64,000 nucleotides of DNA from contig OV050030.1 in the NCBI GenBank assembly GCA_920105625.2, forward strand, positions 254,851,889-254,915,888, read 5' to 3'. Under the pieces are notes generated by a model, which saw only the letters and a list, made by a program, of their open reading frames with translations, did not search any database and was not told the origin of the DNA. Of this stretch, positions 49,809-63,567 are shown in pieces. Every line of letters starts with the position of its first letter. Positions within the stretch are counted from its first letter, which is position 1. A program made the translations under genes and the position numbers. The DNA comes from Clusia tigrina. Lineage: Eukaryota; Arthropoda; Insecta; Diptera; Clusiidae.

Positions 49809-50699
49809 GCTGTAGGACGTACCGTATCGAAGTTAGGGCCATTTGAAGTTTTATCAGAGTTTGATTTGGGACTCAAGGGTAACATAGCTTTGAGCGATAG
49901 CTTAAATTGACAAGAGGCTGGAGTACTTTATTGTTACAAAATTTCAAGGTTTTATGACGCTCCAGTAAAAAGTCACAAGCACTTGTATGTTGCAAACTTT
50001 GATAGGTGTAGGACGTACCGAATGGAAGTTAGGGCCATTTGATGTTTTATCAGTGTTTGATTTGAGACTCAAGGGTAGCATAGCTTTGAGCGATAGCTTA
50101 AATTGACAAGAGGCTCGAGTACTTTATTGTTACAAAATTTCAAGGTTTTATGACGCTCCAGTAAAAAGTTACGAGCATTTGTATGTTGCAAACATTGATA
50201 GGAGTAAGACGTACCGTATAGAAGTTAGGGCCATTTGAAGTTTTATCAGTGTTTGATTTGGGACTCAAGGGTAGCATAGCTCTGAGCGATAGCTTCAATT
50301 CACAAGAGGCTCGAGTACTTTATAGTTACAAAATTTCAAGGTTTTATGACGCTCCAGTAAAAAGTTACAAGCATTTGTATGCTGCGTTGATAGCTGTAGG
50401 ACGTACCGTATAGAAGTTAGGGCCATTTGAAGTTTTATCAGTGTTTGATTTGAGACTCAAGGGTAGCATAGCTTTGAGCGATAGCTTAAATTGACAAGAG
50501 ACTCGAGAACTTTATTGTTACAAAATTTCAAGGTTTTATGACGCTCCAGTAAAAAGTTACAAGCTTTTGTATGTTGCAAACTTTGATAGGTGTAGGACGT
50601 ACCGTATAGAAGTTAGCGCCATTTGAAGTTTTATCAGTGTTTGATTTGTTACTCAAGGGTAGCATAGCTTTGAGCGATAGCTTAAATTGACAAGAGGCT

Positions 50700-53600
50700 C
50701 GAGTACTTTATTGTTACAAAATTTCAAGGTTTTATGACGCTCCAGTAAAAAGTTACGAGCATTTGTATGTTGCAAACTTTGATAGGTGTAGGACGTACCA
50801 TGTAGAAGTTAGGGCCATTTGAAGTTCTATCAGTGTTTGATTTGGGACTCAAGGGTAGCATAGCTCTGAGCGATAGCTTAAATTGACAAGAGGCTCGAGT
50901 ACTTTATAGTTACAAAATTTCAAGGTTTTATGACGCTCCAGTAAAAAGTTACAAGCATTTGTATGCTGCAAACTTTGATAGCTGTAGGACGTACCGAATA
51001 GAAGTTAGGGCCATTTGATGTTTTATCAGTGTTTGATTTGGGACTCAAGGGTAGCATAGCTTTGACCGATAGCTTCAATTGACAAGAGGCTCGAGTACTT
51101 TATGGTTACAAAATTTCAAGGTTCTATGACGCTCCAGTAAAAAGTTACAAGCATTTGTATGTTGCAAACTTTGATAGGTGTAGGACGTACCGAATGAAAG
51201 TTAGGGCCATTTGATGTTTTATCAGTGTTTGATTTGGGACTCAAGGGGTAGCATAGCTTTGACCGATAGCTTCAATTGACAAGAGGCTCGAGTACTTTAT
51301 GGTTACAAAATTTCAAGGTTTTATGACGCTCCAGTAAAAAGTTACACGCATTTGTATGTTGCAAACTTTGATAGGTGTAGGACGTACCGTATCGAAGTTA
51401 GGGCCATTTGAAGTTTTATCAGAGTTTGATTTGGGAATCAAGGGTAACATAGCTTTGAGCGATAGCTTAAATTGACAAGAGGCTGGAGTACTTTATTGTT
51501 ACAAAATTTCAAGGTTTTATGACGCTCCAGTAAAAAGTCACAAGCACTTGTATGTTGCAAACTTTGATAGGTGTAGGACGTACCGAATGGAAGTTAGGGC
51601 CATTTGATGTTTTATCAGTGTTTGATTTGGGACTCAAGGGTAGCATAGCTTTGACCGATAGCTTCAATTGACAAGAGGCTCGAGTACTTTATGGTTACGA
51701 AATTTCAAGGTTCTATGACGCTCCAGTAAAAAGTTACAAGCATTTGTATGTTGCAAACTTTGATAGGTGTAGGACGTACCGTATAGAAGTTAGGGCCATT
51801 TGATGTTTTATCAGTGTTTGATTTGGGACTCAAGGGGTAGCATAGCTTTGAGCGAGAGCTTAAATTGACAAGAGGCTCGAGTACTTTATTGTTACAAAAT
51901 TTCAAGGTTTTATGAACCTCCAGTAAAAAGTTACAAGCATTTGTATGTTGCAAACTTTGATAGGTGTAGGACGTACCGTATAGAAGTTAGCGCCATTTGA
52001 AGTTTTATCAGTGTTTGATTTGGGACTCAAGGGTAGCATAGCTTTGAGCGATAGCTTAAATTGACAAGAGGCTCGAGTACTTTATTGTTACAAAATTTCA
52101 AGGTTTTATGACGCTCCAGTAAAAAGTTACGAGCATTTTTATGTTGCAAACATTGATAGGAGTAAGACGTACCGTATAGAAGTTAGGGCCATTTGAAGTT
52201 TTATCAGTGTTTGATTTGGGACTCAAGGGTAGCATAGCTCTGAGCGATAGCTTCAATTCACAAGAGGCTCGAGTACTTTATAGTTACAAAATTTCAAGGT
52301 TTTATGACGCTCCAGTAAAAAGTTACAAGCATTTGTATGCTGCATTGATAGCTGTAGGACGTACCGTATAGAAGTTAGGGCCATTTGAAGTTTTATCAGT
52401 GTTTGATTTGAGACTCAAGGGTAGCATAGCTTTGAGCGATAGCTTAAATTGACAAGAGACTCGAGAACTTTATTGTTACAAAATTTCAAGGTTTTATGAC
52501 GCTCCAGTAAAAAGTTACAAGCTTTTGTATGTTGCAAACTTTGATAGGTGTAGGACGTACCGTATAGAAGTTAGCGCCATTTGAAGTTTTATCAGTGTTT
52601 GATTTGTTACTCAAGGGTAGCATAGCTTTGAGCGATAGCTTAAATTGACAAGAGGCTCGAGTACTTTATTGTTACAAAATTTCAAGGTTTTATGACGCTC
52701 CAGTAAAAAGTTACGAGCATTTGTATGTTGCAAACATTGATAGGAGTAAGACGTACCGTATAGAAGTTAGGGCCATTTGAAGTTTTATCAGTGTTTGATT
52801 TGGGACTCAAGGGTAGCATAGCTTTGAGCGATAGCTTAAATTGACAAGAGGCTCGAGTACTTTATTGTTACAAAATTTCAAGGTTCTATGACGCTCCAGT
52901 AAAAAGTTACGAGCATTTGTATGTTGCAAACTTTGATAGGTGTAGGACGTACCATGTAGAAGTTAGGGCCATTTGAAGTTCTATCAGTGTTTGATTTGGG
53001 ACTCAAGGGTAGCATAGCTCTGAGCGATAGCTTAAATTGACAAGAGGCTCGAGTACTTTATAGTTACAAAATTTCAAGGTTTTATGACGCTCCAGTAAAA
53101 AGTTACAAGCATTTGTATGCTGCAAACTTTGATAGCTGTAGGACGTACCGAATAGAAGTTAGGGCCATTTGATGTTTTATCAGTGTTTGATTTGGGACTC
53201 AAGGGTAGCATAGCTTTGACCGATAGCTTCAATTGACAAGAGGCTCGAGTACTTTATGGTTACAAAATTTCAAGGTTCTATGACGCTCCAGTAAAAAGTT
53301 ACAAGCATTTGTATGTTGCAAACTTTGATAGGTGTAGGACGTACCGAATGAAAGTTAGGGCCATTTGATGTTTTATCAGTGTTTGATTTGGGACTCAAGG
53401 GGTAGCATAGCTTTGACCGATAGCTTCAATTGACAAGAGGCTCGAGTACTTTATGGTTACAAAATTTCAAGGTTTTATGACGCTCCAGTAAAAAGTTACA
53501 CGCATTTGTATGTTGCAAACTTTGATAGGTGTAGGACGTACCGTATCGAAGTTAGGGCCATTTGAAGTTTTATCAGAGTTTGATTTGGGACTCAAGGGTA

Positions 53601-54860
53601 ACATAGCTTTGAGCGATAGCTTAAATTGACAAGAGGCTGGAGTACTTTATTGTTACAAAATTTCAAGGTTTTATGACGCTCCAGTAAAAAGTCACAAGCA
53701 CTTGTATGTTGCAAACTTTGATAGGTGTAGGACGTACCGAATGGAAGTTAGGGCCATTTGATGTTTTATCAGTGTTTGATTTGGGACTCAAGGGTAGCAT
53801 AGCTTTGACCGATAGCTTCAATTGACAAGAGGCTCGAGTACTTTATGGTTACGAAATTTCAAGGTTCTATGACGCTCCAGTAAAAAGTTACAAGCATTTG
53901 TATGTTGCAAACTTTGATAGGTGTAGGACGTACCGTATAGAAGTTAGGGCCATTTGATGTTTTATCAGTGTTTGATTTGGGACTCAAGGGGTAGCATAGC
54001 TTTGAGCGAGAGCTTAAATTGACAAGAGGCTCGAGTACTTTATTGTTACAAAATTTCAAGGTTTTATGAACCTCCAGTAAAAAGTTACAAGCATTTGTAT
54101 GTTGCAAACTTTGATAGGTGTAGGACGTACCGTATAGAAGTTAGCGCCATTTGAAGTTTTATCAGTGTTTGATTTGGGACTCAAGGGTAGCATAGCTTTG
54201 AGCGATAGCTTAAATTGACAAGAGGCTCGAGTACTTTATTGTTACAAAATTTCAAGGTTTTATGACGCTCCAGTAAAAAGTTACGAGCATTTGTATGTTG
54301 CAAACATTGATAGGAGTAAGACGTACCGTATAGAAGTTAGGGCCATTTGAAGTTTTATCAGTGTTTGATTTGGGACTCAAGGGTAGCATAGCTTTGAGCG
54401 ATAGCTTCAATTCACAAGAGGCTCGAGTACTTTATAGTTACAAAATTTCAAGGTTTTATGACGCTCCAGTAAAAAGTTACAAGCATTTGTATGCTGCATT
54501 GATAGCTGTAGGACGTACCGTATAGAAGTTAGGGCCATTTGAAGTTTTATCAGTGTTTGATTTGAGACTCAAGGGTAGCATAGCTTTGAGCGATAGCTTA
54601 AATTGACAAGAGACTCGAGAACTTTATTGTTACAAAATTTCAAGGTTTTATGACGCTCCAGTAAAAAGTTACAAGCTTTTGTATGTTGCAAACTTTGATA
54701 GGTGTAGGACGTACCGTATAGAAGTTAGCGCCATTTGAAGTTTTATCAGTGTTTGATTTGTTACTCAAGGGTAGAATAGCTTTGAGCGATAGCTTAAATT
54801 GACAAGAGGCTCGAGTACTTTATTGTTACAAAATTTCAAGGTTTTATGACGCTCCAGTAA
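50700..54860. repeat. 11-monomer tandem duplication, period 2,154 bp
   Basis: GGTTACGAAATTTC units near 51.69 and 53.85 kb, AAGGGGTAGC units, GATAGGAGTAAGACG (52156 and 54310), GCTGCATTGAT (52339 and 54493) and TTTGTTACTC (52603 and 54757) all keep a 2,154-bp offset. Copies are about 50.70-52.86 and 52.86-54.86 kb. A further GATAGGAGTAAGACG unit at 52740 lies only 584 bp after the one at 52156, so a shorter exchange is nested inside. Confidence 0.85.
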
Positions 54861-55227
54861 AAAGTTACAAGCATTTGTATGTTGCAAACTTTGATAGGTG
54901 TAGGACGTACCATGTAGAAGTTAGGGCCATTTGAAGTTCTATCAGTGTTTGATTTGGGACTCAAGGGTAGCATAGCTCTGAGCGATAGCTTAAATTGACA
55001 AGAGGCTCGAGTACTTTATAGTTACAAAATTTCAAGGTTTTATGACGCTCCAGTAAAAAGTTACAAGCATTTGTATGCTGCAAACTTTGATAGCTGTAGG
55101 ACGTACCGAATAGAAGTTAGGGCCATTTGATGTTTTATCAGTGTTTGATTTGGGACTCAAGGGTAGCATAGCTTTGACCGATAGCTTCAAGTGACAAGAG
55201 GCTCGAGTACTTTATGGTTACAAAATT

Positions 55228-56654
55228 TCAAGGTTCTATGACGCTCCAGTAAAAAGTTACAAGCATTTGTATGTTGCAAACTTTGATAGGTGTAGGACGT
55301 ACCATATAGAAGTTAGGGCCATTTGATGTTTTATCAGTGTTTGATTTGGGACTCAAGGGGTAGCATAGCTTTGAGCGAGAGCTTAAATTGACAAGAGGCT
55401 CGAGTACTTTATTGTTACAAAATTTCAAGGTTTTAGGAACCTCCAGTAAAAAGTTACAAGCATTTGTATGCTGCAAACATTGATAGATGTAGGACGTACC
55501 GTATAGAAGTTAGGGCCATTTGAAGTTTTATCAGTGTTTGATTTGAGACTCAAGGGTAGCATAGCTTTGAGCGATAGCTTAAATTGACAAGAGGCTCGAG
55601 TACTTTATTGGTTCAAAATTTCAATGTTTTATGACGCTCCAGTAAAAAGTTACAAGCATTTGTATGTTGCAAACTTTGATAGGTGTAGGACGTACCGTGT
55701 AGAAGTTAGCGCCATTTGATGTTTTATCAGTGTTTGATTTGGGACTCAAGGGTAGCATAGCTTTGAGCGATAGCTTAAATTGACAAGAGACTCGAGAACT
55801 TTATTGTTACAAAATTTCAAGGTTTTATGACGCTCCAGTAAAAAGTTACAAGCTTTTGTATGTTGCAAACTTTTATAGGTGTAGGACGTACCGTATAGAA
55901 GTTAGCGCCATTTGAAGTTTTATCAGTATTTGATTTGGGACTCAAGGGGTAGCATAGCTTTGAGCGAGAGCTTAAATTGACAAGAGGCTCGAGTACTTTA
56001 TTGTTACAAAATTTCAAGGTTTTATGAACCTCCAGTAAAAAGTTACAAGCATTTGTATGTTGCAAACTTTGATAGGTGTAGGACGTACCGTATAGAAGTT
56101 AGCGCCATTTGAAGTTTTATCAGTGTTTGATTTGGGACTCAAGGGTAGCATAGCTTTGAGCGATAGCTTAAATTGACAAGAGACTCGAGAACTTTATTGT
56201 TACAAAATTTCAAGGTTTTATGACGCTCCAGTAAAAAGTTACAAGCTTTTGTATGTTGCAAACTTTGATAGGTGTAGGACGTACCGTATAGAAGTTAGCG
56301 CCATTTGAAGTTTTATCAGTGTTTGATTTGTTACTCAAGGGTAGCATAGCTTTGAGCGATAGCTTAAATTGACAAGAGGCTCGAGTACTTTATTGTTACA
56401 AAATTTCAAGGTCTTATGACGCTCCAGTAAAAAGTTACGAGCATTTGTATGTTGCAAACTTTGATAGGTGTAGGACGTACCGTATAGAAGTTAGCGCCAT
56501 TTGAAGTTTTATCAGTGTTTGATTTGGGACTCAAGGGGTAGCATAGCTTTGAGCGAGAGCTTAAATTGACAAGAGGCTCGAGTACTTTATGGTTACAAAA
56601 TTTCAAGGTTCTATGACGCTCCAGTAAAAAGTTACAAGCATTTGTATGTTGCAA
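55228..56654. repeat. Trimer higher-order repeat, period 589 bp (copy B)
   Basis: The same three-monomer pattern as at 40151-41577 is present, with CAAGGGGTAGC every 589 bp. It was carried over by the 15,077-bp-offset duplication. CAGTATTTG near 55925 is a private change of this copy. Confidence 0.85.
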
Positions 56655-57700
56655 ACTTTGATAGGTGTAGGACGTACCGAATGGAAGTTAGGGCCATTTG
56701 ATGTTTTATCAGTGTTTGATTTGGGACTCAAGGGGTAGCATAGCTTTGACCGATAGCTTCAATTGACAAGAGGCTCGAGTACTTTATGGTTACAAAATTT
56801 CAAGGTTTTATGACGCTCCAGTAAAAAGTTACAAGCATTTGTATGTTGCAAACTTTGATAGGTGTAGGACGTACCGTATCGAAGTTACGGCCATTTGAAG
56901 TTTTATCAGAGTTTGATTTGGGACTCAAGGGTAACATAGCTTTGAGCGATAGCTTAAATTGACAAGAGGCTCGAGTACTTAATTGTTACAAAATTTCAAG
57001 GTTTTATGACGCTCCAGTAAAAAGTCACAAGCATTTGTATGTTGCAAACTTTGATAGGTGTAGGACGTACCCAATGGAAGTTAGGGCCATTTGATGTTTT
57101 ATCAGTGTTTGATTTGGGACTCAAGGGTAGCATAGCTTTGACCGATAGCTTCAATTGACAAGAGGCTCGAGTACTTTATGGTTACAAAATTTCAAGGTTC
57201 TATGACGCTCCAGTAAAAAGTTACAAGCATTTGTATGTTGCAAACATTGATAGGTGTAGGACGTACCGTATAGAAGTTAGGGCCATTTGAAGTTTTATCA
57301 GTGTTTGATTTGGGACTCAAGGGTAGCATAGCTTTGAGCGATAGCTTAAATTGACAAGAGGCTCGATTACTTTATTGTTACAAAATTTCAAGGTTTTATG
57401 ACGCTCCAGTAAAAATTCACAAGCATTTGTACGTTGCAAACTTTGATAGGTGTAGGACGTACCGTATAGAAGTTAGGGCCATTTGAAGTTTTACCAGTGT
57501 TTGATTTGGGACTCAAGGGTAGCATAGCTTTGAGCGATAGCTTAAATTGACAAGAGGCTCGAGTACTTTATTGTTGCAAAATTTCAAGGTTTTATGACGC
57601 TCCAATAAAAAGTTACAAGCATTTTGTATGTTGCAAACTTTGATAAGTGTAGGACGTCCGTATAGAAGTTAAGGCCATTTGAAGTTTTATCAGTGTTTGA

Positions 57701-57896
57701 TTTGGGACTTAAGGGTAGCATAGCTTTGAGCGATAGCTCAAATTGACAAGAGGCTCGAGCCCTTTATTGTTACAAAATTTCAAGGTTTTATGACGCTCCA
57801 GTAAAAAGTTACAAGCATTTGTATGTTGCAAACTTTGATAGGTGCAGGACGTACCGTATAGAAGTTAGCGCCATTTGAAGTTTTATCAGTGTTTGA
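57701..57896. repeat. Intact 196-bp relative of the rearranged monomer (copy B)
   Basis: TTTGGGACTTAAGGG, GCTCAAATTGAC and GAGCCCTTTATTG appear in unrearranged order, exactly 15,077 bp after the unit at 42624. Confidence 0.88.
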
Positions 57897-59279
57897 TTTG
57901 TGACTCAAGGGTAGCATAGCTTTGAGCGATAGCTTAAATTGACAAGAGGCTCGAGTACTTTATTGTTACAAAATTTCAAGGTTTTATGACGCTCCAGTAA
58001 AAAGTTACGAGCATTTGTATGTTGCAAACTTTGATAGGTGTAGGACGTAACATGTAGAAGTTAGGGCCATTTGAAGTTTTATCAGTGTTTGATTTGGGAC
58101 TCAAGGGTAGCATAGCTCTGAGCGATAGCTTAAATTGACAAGAGGCTCGAGTACTTTATAGTTACAAAATTTCAAGGTTTTATGACGCTCCAGTAAAAAG
58201 TTACAAGCATTTGTATGCTGCAAACTTTGATAGCTGTAGGACGTACCGAATAGAAGTTAGGGCCATTTGATGTTTTATCAGTGTTTGATTTGGGACTCAA
58301 GGGTAGCATAGCTTTGACCGATAGCTTCAATTGACAAGAGGCTCGAGTACTTTATGGTTACAAAATTTCAAGGTTCTATGACGCTCCTGTAAAAAGTTAC
58401 AAGCATTTGTATGTTGCAAACTTTGATAGGTGTAGGACGTACCATATAGAAGTTAGGGCCATTTGATGTTTTATCAGTGTTTGATTTGGGACTCAAGGGG
58501 TAGCATAGCTTTGAGCGAGAGCTTAAATTGACAAGAGGCTCGAGTACTTTATTGGTACAAAATTTCAAGGTTTTATGAACCTCCAGTAAAAAGTTACAAG
58601 CATTTGTATGCTGCAAACATTGATAGCTGTAGGACGTACCATATAGAAGTTAGGGCCATTTGAAGTTTTATCAGTGTTTGATTTGAGACTCAAGGGTAGC
58701 ATAGCTTTGAGCGATAGCTTAAATTGACAAGAGGCTCGAGTACTTTATTGGTTCAAAATTTCAAGGTTTTATGACGCTCCAGTAAAAAGTTACAAGCATT
58801 TGTATGTTGCTAACTTTGATAGGTGTAGGACGTACCGTATAGAAGTTAGCGCCATTTGAAGTTTTATCAGTGTTTGATCTGGGACTCAAGGGTAGCATAG
58901 CTTTGAGCGATAGCTTAAATTGACAAGAGACTCGAGAACTTTATTGTTACAAAATTTCAAGGTTTTATGACGCTCCAGTAAAAAGTTACAAGCTTTTGTA
59001 TGTTGCAAACTTTTATAGGTGTAGGACGTACCGTATAGAAGTTAGCGCCATTTGAAGTTTTATCAGTGTTTGATTTGTGACTCAAGGGTAGCATAGCTTT
59101 GAGCGATAGCTTAAATTGACAAGAGGCTCGAGTACTTTATTGTTACAAAATTTCAAGGTTTTATGACGCTCCAGTAAAAAGTTACGAGCATTTGTATGTT
59201 GCAAACTTTGATAGGTGTAGGACGTAACATGTAGAAGTTAGGGCCATTTGAAGTTTTATCAGTGTTTGATTTGGGACTC

Positions 59280-61920
59280 AAGGGTAGCATAGCTCTGAGC
59301 GATAGCTTAAATTGACAAGAGGCTCGAGTACTTTATTGTTACAAAATTTCAAGGTTTTATGAACCTCCAGTAAAAAGTTACAAGCATTTGAATGTTGCAA
59401 ACTTTGATAGGTGTAGGACGTACCGTATAGAAGTTAGCGCCATTTGAAGTTTTATCAGTGTTTGATTGGGGACTCAAGGGTAGCATAGCTTTGAGCGATA
59501 GCTTAAATTGACAAGAGGCTCGAGTACTTTATTGTTACAAAATTTCAAGGTTCTATGACGCTCCAGTAAAAAGTTACAAGCATTTGTATGTTGCAAACTT
59601 TGATAGGAGTAGGACGTACCGTATAGAAATTAGGGCCATTTGAAGTTTTATCAGTGTTTGATTTGGGACTCAAGGGTAGCATAGCTCTGAGCGATAGCTT
59701 CAATTCACAAGAGGCTCGAGTACTTTATAGTTACAAAATTTCAAGGTTCTATGACGCTCCAGTAAAAAGTTACAAGCATTTGTATGTTGCAAACTTTGAT
59801 AGGTGTAGGACGTACCGTATAGAAGTTAGCGCCATTTGAAGTTTTATCAGTGTTTGATTTGGGACTCAAGGGTAGCATAGCTTTGAGCGATAGCTTAAAT
59901 TGACAAGAGGCTCGAGTACTTTATTGTTACAAAATTTCAAGGTTATATGACGCTCCAGTAAAAAGTTACGAGCATTTGTATGTTGCAAACTTTGATAGGA
60001 GTAGGACGTACCGTATAGAAGTTAGGGCCATTTGAAGTTTTATCAGTGTTTGATTTGGGACTCAAGGGTAGCATAGCTCTGAGCGATAGCTTCAATTCAC
60101 AAGAGGCTCGAGTACTTTATAGTTACAAAATTTCAAGGTTTTATGACGCTCCAGTAAAAAGTTACAAGCATTTGTATGCTGCATTGATAGCTGTAGGACG
60201 TACCGTATAGAAGTTAGGGCCATTTGAAGTTTTATCAGTGTTTGATTTGAGACTCAAGGGGAGCATAGCTTTGAGCGATAGCTTAAATTGACAAGAGGCT
60301 CGAGTACTTTATTGGTTCAAAATTTCAAGGTTTTATGACGCTCCAGTAAAAAGTTACAAGCATTTGTATGTTGCAAACTTTGATAGGTGTAGGACGTACC
60401 GTATAGAAGTTAGCGCCATTTGAAGTTTTATCAGTGTTTGATTTGGGACTCAAGGGTAGCATAGCTTTGAGCGATGGCTTAAATTGACAAGAGACTCGAG
60501 AACTTTATTGTTACAAAATTTCAAGGTTTTATGACGCTCCAGTAAAAAGTTACGAGCATTTGTATGTTGCAAACTTTGATAGGTGTAGGACGTAACATGT
60601 AGAAGTTAGGGCCATTTGAAGTTTTATCAGTGTTTGATTTGGGACTCAAGGGTAGCATAGCTCTGAGCGATAGCTTAAATTGACAAGAGGCTCGAGTACT
60701 TTATAGTTACAAAATTTCAAGGTTTTATGACGCTCCAGTAAAAAGTTACAAGCATTTGTATGTTGCAAACTTTGATAGGTGTAGGACGTATCGTATAGAA
60801 GTTAGGGCCATTTGAAGTTTTATCAGTGTTTGATTTGGGACTCAAGGGGTAGCATAGCTTTGAGCGAGAGCTTAAATTGACAAGAGGCTCGAGTACTTTA
60901 TTGTTACAAAATTTCAAGGTTTTATGAACCTCCAGTAAAAAGTTACAAGCATTTGAATGTTGCAAACTTTGATAGGTGTAGGACGTACCGTATAGAAGTT
61001 AGCGCCATTTGAAGTTTTATCAGTGTTTGATTGGGGACTCAAGGGTAGCATAGCTTTGAGCGATAGCTTAAATTGACAAGAGGCTCGAGTACTTTATTGT
61101 TACAAAATTTCAAGGTTCTATGACGCTCCAATAAAAAGTTACAAGCATTTGTATGTTGCAAACTTTGATAGGAGTAGGACGTACCGTATAGAAGTTAGGG
61201 CCATTTGAAGTTTTATCAGTGTTTGATTTGGGACTCAAGGGTAGCATAGCTCTGAGCGATAGCTTCAATTCACAAGAGGCTCGAGTACTTTATAGTTACA
61301 AAATTTCAAGGTTCTATGACGCTCCAGTAAAAAGTTACAAGCATTTGTATGTTGCAAACTTTGATAGGTGTAGGACGTACCGTATAGAAGTTAGCGCCAT
61401 TTGAAGTTTTATCAGTGTTTGATTTGGGACTCAAGGGTAGCATAGCTTTGAGCGATAGCTTAAATTGACAAGAGGCTCGAGTACTTTATTGTTACAAAAT
61501 TTCAAGGTTATATGACGCTCCAGTAAAAAGTTACGAGCATTTGTATGTTGCAAACTTTGATAGGAGTAGGACGTACCGTATAGAAGTTAGGGCCATTTGA
61601 AGTTTTATCAGTGTTTGATTTGGGACTCAAGGGTAGCATAGCTCTGAGCGATAGCTTCAATTCACAAGAGGCTCGAGTACTTTATAGTTACAAAATTTCA
61701 AGGTTTTATGACGCTCCAGTAAAAAGTTACAAGCATTTGTATGCTGCATTGATAGCTGTAGGACGTACCGTATAGAAGTTAGGGCCATTTGAAGTTTTAT
61801 CAGTGTTTGATTTGAGACTCAAGGGTAGCATAGCTTTGAGCGATAGCTTAAATTGACAAGAGGCTCGAGTACTTTATTGGTTCAAAATTTCAAGGTTTTA
61901 TGACGCTCCAGTAAAAAGTT
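59280..61920. repeat. 8-monomer tandem duplication, period 1,565 bp
   Basis: TATGAACCTCC with AAGCATTTGAATG at 59361 and 60926, TTTGATTGGGGACTC, GATAGGAGTAGGACG units, GGTTATATGACG units and the 4-bp-deleted GCTGCATTGAT (60178 and 61743) are all 1,565 bp apart. Copies are about 59.28-60.35 and 60.84-61.92 kb. The sequence between them, 60.35-60.84 kb, differs, for example TTACGAGC with ACGTAACATGTAG near 60.55-60.60 kb. The GATTGGGGACTC in these units also occurs near 4.26, 6.02 and 10.71 kb. Confidence 0.85.
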
Positions 61921-62549
61921 ACAAGCTTTTGTATGTTGCAAACTTTGATAGGTGTAGGACGTACCGTATAGAAGTTAGCGCCATTTGAAGTTTTATCAGT
62001 GTTTGATTTGTGACTCAAGGGTAGCATAGCTTTGAGCGATAGCTTAAATTGACAAGAGGCTCGAGTACTTTATAGTTACAAAATTTCAAGCTTTTATGAC
62101 GCTCCAGTAAAAAGTTACAAGCATTTGTATGCTGCAAACTTTGATAGCTGTAGGACGTACCGTATAGAAGTTAGGGCCATTTGAAGTTTTATCAGTGTTT
62201 AATTTGGGACTCAAGGGTAGCATAGCTCTGAGCGATAGCTTAAATTGACAAGAGGCTCGAGTACTTTATAGTTACAAAATTTCAAGCTTTTATGACGCTC
62301 CAGTAAAAAGTTACAAGCATTTGTATGCTGCAAACTTTGATAGCTGTAGGACGTACCGAATAGAAGTTAGGGCCATTTGATGTTTTATCAGTGTTTGATT
62401 TGGGACTCAAGGGTAGCATAGCTTTGACCGATAGCTTCAATTGACAAGAGGCTCGAGTACTTTATGGTTACAAAATTTCAAGGTTCTATGACGCTCCAGT
62501 AAAAAGTTACAAGCATTTGTATGTTGCAAACTTTGATAGGTGTAGGACG

Positions 62550-63350
62550 TACCGAATGGAAGTTAGGGCCATTTGATGTTTTATCAGTGTTTGATTTGGG
62601 ACTCAAGGGGTAGCATAGCTTTGACCGATAGCTTCAATTGACAAGAGGCTCGAGTACTTTATGGTTACAAAATTTCAAGGTTTTATGACGCTCCAGTAAA
62701 AAGTTACAAGCATTTGTATGTTGCAAACTTTGATAGGTGTAGGACGTACCGTATCGAAGTTAGGGCCATTTGAAGTTTTATCAGAGTTTGATTTGGGACT
62801 CAAGGGTAACATAGCTTTGAGCGATAGCTTAAATTGACAAGAGGCTCGAGTACTTTATTGTTACAAAATTTCAAGGTTTTATGACGCTCCAGTAAAAAGT
62901 CACAAGCATTTGTATGTTGCAAACTTTGATAGGTGTAGGACGTACCGAATGGAAGTTAGGGCCATTTGATGTTTTATCAGTGTTTGATTTGGGACTCAAG
63001 GGTAGCATAGCTTTGACCGATAGCTTCAATTGACAAGAGGCTCGAGTACTTTATGGTTACAAAATTTCAAGGTTCTATGACGATCCAGTAAAAAGTTACA
63101 AGCATTTGTATGTTGCAAACATTGATAGGTGTAGGACGTACCGTATAGAAGTTAGGGCCATTTGAAGTTTTATCAGTGTTTGATTTGTGACTCAAGGGTA
63201 GCATAGCTTTGAGCGATAGCTTAAATTGACAATAGGCTCGATTACTTTATTGTTACAAAATTTCAAGGTTTTATGACGCTCCAGTAAAAAGTCACAAGCA
63301 TTTGTACGTTGCAAACTTTGATAGGTGTAGGACGTACCGTATAGAAGTTA
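62550..63350. repeat. Segment matching 56.68-57.48 kb, offset 5,875 bp
   Basis: The order ACCGAATGGAAG, CAAGGGGTAGC with TTGACCGATAGC, ACCGTATCGAAG (62751 and 56876), GGGTAACATAGC and GTACGTTGC units is the same in both, and also at about 41.6-42.4 kb. Private changes here include GACGATCCAG near 63081 and GACAATAGGC near 63230. Confidence 0.8.
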
Positions 63351-63567
63351 GGGCCATTTTAAGTTTTATCAGTGTTTGATTTGGGACTCAAGGGTAGCAT
63401 AGCTTTGAGCGATAGCTTAAATTGACAAGAGGCTCGAGTACTTTATTGTTGCAAAATTTCAAGGTTTTATGACGCTCCAGTAAAAGGTTACAAGCATTTG
63501 TATGTTGCAAACTTTGATAGTTGTAGGACGTACCATATAGAAGTTAGGGCCATTTGAAGTTTTATCA

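Larger units (their letters stand above)
52937..58211. repeat. ~5.3-kb segment duplicated from 37.86-43.13 kb (copy B)
   Basis: This is the partner of copy A at a constant 15,077-bp offset, with the same order of every diagnostic monomer. Small private differences show divergence since the copying: GGTTTTAGGAACC near 55434, GTCTTATGACG near 56411 and TACCCAATGG near 57068 in this copy. The right edge near 58211 continues into TATGCTGCAAACTTTGATAG while copy A changes to GAATGTTGC. Confidence 0.88.

Noticed and set aside
49665..49910. 81-codon plus-strand open frame with an altered C-terminal half
   Set aside because: The longer frame results from the 4-bp deletion GCTGCATTGAT shifting the satellite frame. 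It is a chance open frame.
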